Of a stretch of DNA of 64,000 nt, positions 57,872-64,000 are shown piece by piece (position 1 is the first letter of the stretch; every line of letters begins with the position of its first letter). Source of the DNA: Nostoc sp. LEGE 06077 (GTDB lineage Bacteria > Cyanobacteriota > Cyanobacteriia > Cyanobacteriales > Nostocaceae); assembly GCF_015207705.1 (NCBI RefSeq), contig NZ_JADEWI010000027.1, forward strand, positions 1 through 64,000, given 5' to 3'. The position numbers and the translations under genes were made by a program. Under the pieces are notes generated by a model. It saw nothing but the letters and a program-made list of their open reading frames with translations. It searched no databases and had not been told where the DNA came from.

Positions 57872-60577
57872 CTAAACATTAGCCTGTTGACGCTGATAAA
57901 GAGACCAATACAAACCCTTCTGCTGTAAAAGTTGAGTGTGAGTACCCCGTTCAGCAATTACACCCTTCTCCATCACAACAATTAAATCAGCCCGCTTGAG
58001 TGGTGCAAAGCGGTGAGCAATCAAAAACACCGTGCGATTTGCGGAAGCTCGTTGCAGGTTTTGCAGCACTTGTTGTTCTGTTTCACTATCTAAGGCACTC
58101 GTCGCCTCATCCAAAATTAAAATCGGAGCATCAGACAAAAACAACCGTGCCAAAGCAATCCGTTGTCGTTGTCCGCCAGACAAAGCCGTACCTCGCTCAC
58201 CAACATTTGTCTCGTAACCATAAGGTAATTGACTAATAAAATCGTGGGCTACAGCCAATCTCGCCGCCTCTACTACCTGTTCAGCAGTAATATCTGGATT
58301 GCCCAAGGTAATATTTTCTAAAACTGAGCCATTAAACAAAAAGTCTTCTTGCAACACTACGCCAATTTGTTGTCGCAGTGATGCTAAATCAGCGCTCTTA
58401 ATATCAAACCCATCAATTAAAATCCGCCCTGACTCAATTTGATACAAACGCTGCAACAACTTTGACACCGTACTTTTGCCCGAACCACTACGTCCGACTA
58501 TCCCGACAAACTGCCCTGGTTGTACATCAAAAGTGATCCCACGTAACACAGGTTCAGTATGGCTTTGGTAACGGAAAAATACCTGCTCAAAAGTCACTTG
58601 CCCTTTTAATGTTGGTAAGACTAATCCTGTGCCTGGTTCCGCTTCTGGGGCAGTGTTGAGAATGTCACCAATTCTATCTACTGACAGTAATACTTGTTGC
58701 AGATTTTGCCATAGTTGTACCAACCGCAACAGTGGTTCTGTGACTCGCCCCGATAACATCTGAAAAGCTACCAACTGCCCAATAGTCAGTTTTTGGTCAA
58801 TTACTAACTTCGCGCCCACCCAGAGAATCAATAATGTAGAAAAATTTGTGAGAAAGTCACCAATATTACTACTGATATTAGATGTCGTTGAGGCTTTGAA
58901 ACTGGTACGGATAAATCGGGCAAATAAACCTTCCCAACGTTCCCGCGCTACGGGTTCAGCGGCATGGGCTTTGACAGAATGAATGCCTGTAATTGTCTCT
59001 ACTAAAAATGATTGACTGTCGGCACTGCGGTTAAACGTTTCATTGAGCCAGTTGCGTAAAATTGGTGTGGCAAAAATTGTTAAAGTGGCAAACAACGGCA
59101 ACACTGCCAAGGCGACAAAAGTTAAAGGGATGTTGTAGTAAAACATCAACACCAAATAGACAACGGCGAAGATGCTGTCAAGAATGACGGTTAAAGCTGT
59201 ACCTGTGAGAAATTGCCGAATTTGTTCGAGTTCTTGGACACGGGCGACAGTATCACCCACCCGCCGAGATTCAAAATAAGCTAAGGGCAAGCGCATGAGA
59301 TGACGGAATAGCTGTGCCGACAAGCTTAAATCCAAGCGTCTCGCAGTATGGGTAAAGATAAATAGGCGCAAAGTGCCAAGCACCGCCTCAAAGCAAGCAA
59401 TTAACAATAAAGCGATCGCCATCACATCCAGGGTAGGCAAACTTTCTTGCACCATTACCTTATCGATCACGACCTGGGTAATGAGGGGCGTACCTAAGCC
59501 AAATAGTTGTAATGTGAAGGATGCCAGCAGGACTTCGCCTAATAATCCTTTATATTTCCAGACAGCCGGAACAAACCAACTGAGGTTAAATTTTTCTTGT
59601 TTGTTAATTAGTTCTACTTGCCAAAGTTGCCCATCCCAGGCAGCTTCGACAATTGATTGTGGGAGAATCTCACATATTTGCCCTAGATTTAGGGGGTTGG
59701 CAATAATTAAGCGTGAACCTTTGACGGCATAAACAACTACCCAACTGGCCTGGGGTTGAGTTTCGCTGCGCCATAACATCAAGGCCGGAAATGAAAGTTT
59801 TGGTAATTCGTCCCAACTAACTTGGAGTCGCCGCAATACTAGTCCAAGTTTTTCCGCAGCTTCGATAATGTGTTTAGAGTTTTGTCCCCGCAGTTGTCGT
59901 TGTACCCATTCGAGTTGAACCGGGTTATCTAGTTGTTGCGCCACCATTGTCAGGCAAGCGGCGGCAGTGTTGCTGTGGGCAATGAAGGGATAATTTGAGG
60001 TATCTGGAGTGCGGTTGAGTAATTCTTGTAGAGTTGGCGGCTGAGTTTCTGGGGGGCTAACGGTTGCTGCTGGTAGGGGCAGTTGTGATTCTGGGCTGGT
60101 TTGAGGTTGAGTATTGCTTGGTGCTGGTTCTGCTGGGGAACCGGAGAAAAATTGTTCAATTTCTGGAGTGCTAAATTCTGTCCACAGGGCGCTGTCCCAA
60201 CAAGCGACGATGACTTCTTTGCTGGCAGCTACGGCTTTGCAGTCTGCGGCTATTCTGTAGAGATCGCCGAACCAGTCGCCAGTTTGCAAGGCTGCTAAGG
60301 CAAGACTATCTTGTTCTTGTCTGAGTCTGACTTTGCCTGAGACGATGTAGTATTGGTAGCCGCGTTTTTGCGTTGACCAGATTTTTTCTCCTAGTTGGTA
60401 GCGATGGATAATTACCTGATGACGCAATCTCGCTTGTTGTTCGCTACTTAGCCAACATAATGGCCCTTGATTCCACGGTATTTCTGCTATAGCGTTAATT
60501 TCTAAAGATTCGTTATCCAGAGGTGTTAACCCATTTGTAATTTCACTGTTAGCTTTTGAATTTTCTCTGCTAGCCAT
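57872..60577 (-). CDS. HlyB-like ABC exporter with cNMP and C39-like domains
   Basis: A 901-residue exporter of peptides or proteins. A cyclic-nucleotide-binding-like domain (about 35-140) comes first, then a Pro/Thr-rich linker. Next is a C39-peptidase-like domain (about 190-315). Its catalytic Cys-containing D-C-G is replaced by N-T-A (HSNTAAACL) and the His by Ser (ASWVVVYAV), so it is inactive, as in HlyB. Six membrane segments (about 335-620) and the ATPase follow (GRSGSGKST; LSGGQRQRIALAR; ILILDEATSALD). It overlaps the PPIase gene by 52 nt. A HlyD-type adaptor gene is not in the window. Confidence 0.92.
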   Translation of the reverse strand: MASRENSKANSEITNGLTPLDNESLEINAIAEIPWNQGPLCWLSSEQQARLRHQVIIHRYQLGEKIWSTQKRGYQYYIVSGKVRLRQEQDSLALAALQTGDWFGDLYRIAADCKAVAASKEVIVACWDSALWTEFSTPEIEQFFSGSPAEPAPSNTQPQTSPESQLPLPAATVSPPETQPPTLQELLNRTPDTSNYPFIAHSNTAAACLTMVAQQLDNPVQLEWVQRQLRGQNSKHIIEAAEKLGLVLRRLQVSWDELPKLSFPALMLWRSETQPQASWVVVYAVKGSRLIIANPLNLGQICEILPQSIVEAAWDGQLWQVELINKQEKFNLSWFVPAVWKYKGLLGEVLLASFTLQLFGLGTPLITQVVIDKVMVQESLPTLDVMAIALLLIACFEAVLGTLRLFIFTHTARRLDLSLSAQLFRHLMRLPLAYFESRRVGDTVARVQELEQIRQFLTGTALTVILDSIFAVVYLVLMFYYNIPLTFVALAVLPLFATLTIFATPILRNWLNETFNRSADSQSFLVETITGIHSVKAHAAEPVARERWEGLFARFIRTSFKASTTSNISSNIGDFLTNFSTLLILWVGAKLVIDQKLTIGQLVAFQMLSGRVTEPLLRLVQLWQNLQQVLLSVDRIGDILNTAPEAEPGTGLVLPTLKGQVTFEQVFFRYQSHTEPVLRGITFDVQPGQFVGIVGRSGSGKSTVSKLLQRLYQIESGRILIDGFDIKSADLASLRQQIGVVLQEDFLFNGSVLENITLGNPDITAEQVVEAARLAVAHDFISQLPYGYETNVGERGTALSGGQRQRIALARLFLSDAPILILDEATSALDSETEQQVLQNLQRASANRTVFLIAHRFAPLKRADLIVVMEKGVIAERGTHTQLLQQKGLYWSLYQRQQANV

Positions 60578-61284
60578 TTTTCAAATAACTCATTTTGTAA
60601 TGCTTGTTGGAGTTGAGTATCTTCTACAGACGCTGGCAGAAATTGTTCTACGCGAAACAAACCATAACGTCCTTCTAGTTCTACTGGCCCTACTAATTGC
60701 CCAGAACTGGCAACATCAATTGCTGCCCGCAATGTGTCTGGCATGGTGCCACGGCTAATTGCTCCCATCATGCCGTTCATGATGCGATCTTCTGTTAGAG
60801 AATACTCTCTGGCTAGTTGTTCAAAGTTGCCTCCTTCTTCGATTTGAGTTCTGAGTTCTTCACAAAGTTCTTGGCTTTCAACAATAATCCGAGAAATAAC
60901 AACACGATCTAAAAAAATTTTTCTTTCAATAAAATACTCAGGAATGCTAGTTTGCGTCACTACTGTTTTGAGTTTTTCTAATTTGAAACCCAAGGTAATG
61001 GATGAATGGAATGTTTCATAATCTGTACCATTTGCTTGTAACCATTCTTGAAAAGTTTGTGGTTGAGTTAGTTGATTTTTTAACCGAAAGTCAATAACTG
61101 CTTGTTCTGTTAAAGCTGGGTTGATATCTAAATCATCTCTAGTTTGGATTTCTTGCTCAATCACGTACTGGCGAAGAATATCACCAATAAACTGTGATAA
61201 TTTGCCAGAAGCTTGCAGATATTTTACTGCCTGTGTGATTGAGAGTGGATGATCATTTATTGACAGAAATGATAAAGATTCCAT
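60526..61284 (-). CDS. Parvulin-type peptidyl-prolyl isomerase
   Basis: A 252-residue protein with a SurA-like N-terminal helical part and a PpiC/parvulin domain (about 130-225; FEQLAREYSLTED, GMMGAISRGTMPDTLRAAI, VELEGRYGLFRVEQ). No signal peptide is visible, so it may act on the cytoplasmic side. It overlaps the exporter gene by 52 nt, suggesting it prepares that exporter's substrate (inference; this pairing is common in cyanobacteria). Confidence 0.88.
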   Translation of the reverse strand: MESLSFLSINDHPLSITQAVKYLQASGKLSQFIGDILRQYVIEQEIQTRDDLDINPALTEQAVIDFRLKNQLTQPQTFQEWLQANGTDYETFHSSITLGFKLEKLKTVVTQTSIPEYFIERKIFLDRVVISRIIVESQELCEELRTQIEEGGNFEQLAREYSLTEDRIMNGMMGAISRGTMPDTLRAAIDVASSGQLVGPVELEGRYGLFRVEQFLPASVEDTQLQQALQNELFEKWLAEKIQKLTVKLQMG

Positions 61285-61616
61285 GAATTAACTCAAGAAA
61301 AAAAGCTAAAATTTCATAATTGACGGCTACCTGAACTGTGCCAGGAGTCAGCATAGGTAATTATGGCAACTACATTTCTATGGTGTTACCTAAAAATATG
61401 TTTAAATTTGGCTAGATAACTAGTACAGGTTGGTGTAAATAAACAGACAACACTTCGACTACTTTGGCTACTTTCGACTTCGCCCTTCGGCTACGCTCCG
61501 GACAAGCTCAAGGCAAGTCGCTCAGTACAAGTACGCTCAGTGATAATCTGAAATTGCTAAAAGGCTTGTGGGAACACTATTATTTACCTTTTCCTTTTGC
61601 TTTTTTCCTTGTTGTA
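61285..61616. repeat. Intergenic region with dispersed repeats
   Basis: About 330 bp. It contains a CTTCGACTAC / TACGCTCAGTG type dispersed repeat (about 61448-61545), related to the one near 56427. An ORF across it is the translation of the repeat and is not a gene. Confidence 0.6.
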
Positions 61617-62414
61617 CTAGCCGATCGCAGTTGTCCACAACCAACCAAGGAGAATGGCAGCGATCGCCCCGATTAATGTATTTAAAATATTGACTAGTTC
61701 ATTCGTCAGCCAAGTATATTTAGTTTGCAGTGTAGCTCCAATGACACTTTCGAGATTGGTAGCAATAAAAGCTGCTAAGATACACCACAAAATCCCCAGT
61801 AAGTCTATCAATCCTACAGCCCAACCAACACAGGCGATCGCAATTGATGCCACTACACCCGCTAATGTGCCTTCTAAACTAACTGCACCTTCTGTACCTC
61901 GCGGTACTGGTTGTAGTGTAGTAATCAAAAATGTCCTTTTACCGTAAGCTTTCCCGACTTCACTGGCTGATGTGTCAGATAGCTTAGTGCTAAAACTCGC
62001 TACATAACCCAACAACAGCAAGGACACAGGATGGGGAACTAGAGACTGGGAATAAGTTACTATCAATCCAGAATTGATAATCCCTACACCCAAAGCACAT
62101 AATGCTGCGGTTAACGCCGAACCCCAAACATTTTCCGGGCCTCTTGCACCAGAACGCTTTTCGGCTATACCTTGCGCTTCTTTTTCTGCCATCCCAATGC
62201 GCGTCACTCCTGAACCCACCAGGAAATAAAACGCCACTACCAGATATCCCTGCCAACCTAAAGTACCCCAAACTATTACACCCAGTATCCAGGCGTGGAA
62301 TAACCCCGCTGGGGTGAGCAGCTTTTTGGGAGCAATCCAAACTAAAGCCAATAAAATGGCGTTTAATCCTACTCCCACTAACCAGGGATTGGCAGAGTCA
62401 AGTAAAGGTAACAT
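61617..62414 (-). CDS. DUF92 family protein (VTE6-like)
   Basis: A 265-residue membrane protein with about six hydrophobic segments and the DUF92 signatures KRSGARGPENVWGSA, SDTSASEVGKAYGK and PRGTEGAVSLEGT. The plant relative VTE6 is a phytyl-phosphate kinase that recycles phytol from chlorophyll for tocopherol and phylloquinone. The same role is plausible here. It is monocistronic. Confidence 0.88.
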   Translation of the reverse strand: MLPLLDSANPWLVGVGLNAILLALVWIAPKKLLTPAGLFHAWILGVIVWGTLGWQGYLVVAFYFLVGSGVTRIGMAEKEAQGIAEKRSGARGPENVWGSALTAALCALGVGIINSGLIVTYSQSLVPHPVSLLLLGYVASFSTKLSDTSASEVGKAYGKRTFLITTLQPVPRGTEGAVSLEGTLAGVVASIAIACVGWAVGLIDLLGILWCILAAFIATNLESVIGATLQTKYTWLTNELVNILNTLIGAIAAILLGWLWTTAIG

Positions 62415-62772
62415 TAGCAGTGAATCACAAGTAATGTTGTCATTGGCAGCATATCAACAGAATAACCAATTTTAGACCTTGGGTGTTACCTCTCATTCTT
62501 TAATTTTAGAAGTGCATAGATTCTCTTACTTTTACTAGTGGTGAGAGAAAAAACAGGCAAGACAAAGAACAAATTTTTTAGCTGGAAGAAGTCAGGAGTA
62601 AGACGAATAATTTCTGTTGTTAATTTTTAGTTTTGTAGCTCATGAAGTTAGAAACTGCTGTAAATATCGCTATCAGCATATAAGTGACAGGAAGATAAAA
62701 CTGTGTTGCACTTAACCACAAACAAGTTTTCAGAGCATAAATTGTAGATAGCAACTACAAAAAATACCTGTT
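62415..62772. other. Intergenic region, nothing recognised
   Basis: About 360 bp between divergent genes. It must contain both promoters; no clear site or repeat was found. Confidence 0.5.
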
Positions 62773-63204
62773 ATGAGTCAACCTATATTTCATTTGGCTT
62801 TTCCGGTGAGTGATATCCAACAGACAAAAGCCTATTATGTCGATGGCTTGGGCTGTATTCCTGGCCGGGAAAACCCTCAAGCGCTGATTCTCAATCTTTA
62901 CGGGCATCAGTTGGTAGCACATACTACCAAAGAACCTTTAACTAAACAACGTACTATCTACCCAAGGCACTTTGGGTTAATTTTTACTCAGGAGAGTGAC
63001 TGGGAAAGCTTGTTAAGTAAAGCGCAAAAGCACGAACTGTTATTTCGGGAAGAAGCTAAAGACCGCTTTGTTGGTTCTCCTTTAGAGCATCGGACTTTCT
63101 TTTTAGAAGATCCCTTTTATAACTTGCTGGAATTTAAATATTACCGCTACCCAGAGGCGATTTTTGGGAGTTATGAGTATACCCAAATTGGCGATCGCGG
63201 TTAA
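62773..63204 (+). CDS. VOC family (glyoxalase-like) protein
   Basis: A 143-residue protein with two beta-alpha-beta-beta-beta units of the vicinal oxygen chelate fold (IFHLAFPVSDIQQTKAYYVDG; FFLEDPFYNLLEFKYY). Possible metal ligands are His7, His89-like positions and Glu of LLEFK. The substrate is unknown. Its 3' end overlaps the convergent hydrolase gene by 71 bp. Confidence 0.85.
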   Translation: MSQPIFHLAFPVSDIQQTKAYYVDGLGCIPGRENPQALILNLYGHQLVAHTTKEPLTKQRTIYPRHFGLIFTQESDWESLLSKAQKHELLFREEAKDRFVGSPLEHRTFFLEDPFYNLLEFKYYRYPEAIFGSYEYTQIGDRG

Positions 63205-63811
63205 TATTTCGCATAGGTTCGGCTAAGGCTGTGGCAACTGCGGCTAAACTCCTAGAATCAGTTAACATCCAAGGGTGTGATGCTGCGGGGATAATTACTT
63301 CTGTACCTATGGGCATTTGCGAACTTTTCGCTGGCACAATCATCAAATCGTAAGGTGTCCAAATCGAGGTAAAGTTCAATTGCTTTAACATCACAACGTC
63401 AGAATTTAAATCCTTGAGGAAATTACTTTGAGTACGCATTTGTAAACAGCCAGGCCGCCAAGAACCATAAGCCACAATTGTTCCATTATGAGGCGATGAG
63501 ATGGTGATCAATCTTTGCACGCGCTCAATTCCGCCCAGTCGTTGGACATAATAACGGCTGACAATTCCGCCCATGCTGAAACCAACTATATCTATTGTTT
63601 GTTCTGGTGCAAAGGTCGCGGCAATATAATCAGCTACTTGCTGTGCCAATATATCCAGACCAACATCGCCATTATTTGGTACTAGATTGAGAGCATACAC
63701 AGACCAACCCTTGTCTTGTAAAAAATTTTGCATCTTGCGGAAGACTGCTTCCGTATCACTAATGCCGTGGATTAATAAGACGGGGTTGTACTGCTGATTA
63801 ATGGTGTTCAT
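63134..63811 (-). CDS. Lipase-like alpha/beta hydrolase
   Basis: A 225-residue hydrolase related to triacylglycerol lipases and PGAP1-like enzymes. The oxyanion segment is VLLIHGISDT and the nucleophile Ser79 is in VGFSMGG. Tyr-rich RYYVQRLGG and ISSPHNG follow. No signal peptide is present. The last 24 residues are encoded in the overlap with the VOC gene (63134-63204) and look unrelated to the family, so the natural end may have been extended. Confidence 0.85.
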   Translation of the reverse strand: MNTINQQYNPVLLIHGISDTEAVFRKMQNFLQDKGWSVYALNLVPNNGDVGLDILAQQVADYIAATFAPEQTIDIVGFSMGGIVSRYYVQRLGGIERVQRLITISSPHNGTIVAYGSWRPGCLQMRTQSNFLKDLNSDVVMLKQLNFTSIWTPYDLMIVPAKSSQMPIGTEVIIPAASHPWMLTDSRSLAAVATALAEPMRNINRDRQFGYTHNSQKSPLGSGNI

Positions 63812-64000
63812 TACCTGATTGCCTAGTATGAGTCTGTCAAAAATCTAGCTAAGTTAGCTTGCCATCTGGGAATGAGCTATGACACTCACATCATTGGCTT
63901 GGATCTAAATATTTGCTTCACAGTTATTTATATATTTACCCAAGGTAAGATATTAATTTTTATTAAGCTAACTTTCATAATCTTGCTTATAGTTACAGTA
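63812..64000. other. AT-rich sequence to the window edge
   Basis: No gene, hairpin or repeat was recognised; it is probably the upstream region of the hydrolase gene. Confidence 0.4.

Noticed and set aside
61464-61676. 70-codon frame between PPIase and DUF92 genes
   Set aside because: It is a translation of the dispersed CTTCGACTAC/TACGCTCAGTG repeat and then runs antisense into the DUF92 gene.

Overview
The window comes from a filamentous, heterocyst-type cyanobacterium (Anabaena/Nostoc/Trichormus group). The evidence is the photosynthetic electron-transport set psbV-petE-petJ, the clock-input protein LdpA, a nitrogenase iron protein gene, many HIP1 octamers (GCGATCGC), and tandem heptanucleotide (STRR-type) arrays between genes. 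Most genes are ordinary chromosomal housekeeping or signalling genes, with many long intergenic stretches carrying dispersed repeats and gene remnants.

Left part (1-20 kb): the start of a probable IS630-type transposase runs off the left edge. It is followed by an orphan nifH with its terminator, a dienelactone hydrolase, a Tat/lipoprotein solute-binding protein, a small secreted protein and a SAM methyltransferase. A 171-bp MITE with 18-bp inverted ends and a perfect 10-bp target duplication sits directly in front of the methyltransferase. Then come ldpA-ycf45 (one operon), a REC-GGDEF-EAL protein, lepB-MOSC, pyrC, a decayed patatin fragment, tsaE, a YvcK/CofD-like gene and ruvC.

Middle (20-43 kb): a one-module A-PCP-reductase NRPS-like gene stands next to a 1796-residue Ser/Thr kinase-AAA-GAF-histidine kinase. 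After them lie an ACT-malic enzyme, a PhoD-like phosphatase, a peptidoglycan-binding protein, an ABC-2 exporter with the remnant of a second permease, an MscS channel, leuB and the prepilin peptidase.

The most interesting locus is 43.0-46.4 kb. A small EACC1-like protein overlaps by 8 bp a caspase-FGE (C-type lectin fold) protein. The last about 36 codons of that protein look like the variable region of a diversity-generating retroelement (DGR). Directly downstream are an IMH-like GC-rich end, a hairpin, and a truncated avd gene (DGR accessory protein). These are followed by a fragment of an MNT nucleotidyltransferase, a palindromic repeat and a DUF433 gene. No reverse transcriptase or template repeat was seen, so diversification must act in trans or have been lost. 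A REP-like repeat is inserted in frame between the caspase and the lectin domain, and a sister copy lies just upstream of the locus.

Right part (47-64 kb): accD; an MFS transporter; a CUT1 sugar ABC transporter whose binding-protein gene is separated from its two permease genes by an opposite-strand AAA+ ATPase of unknown function; psbV-petE-petJ with a second, 87-bp copy of the MITE; a HlyB-like exporter (cNMP domain plus degenerate C39 domain) with a parvulin-type PPIase; a DUF92/VTE6-like kinase; a VOC protein; and a lipase-like hydrolase overlapping it tail to tail. No tRNA, rRNA or CRISPR array was recognised.
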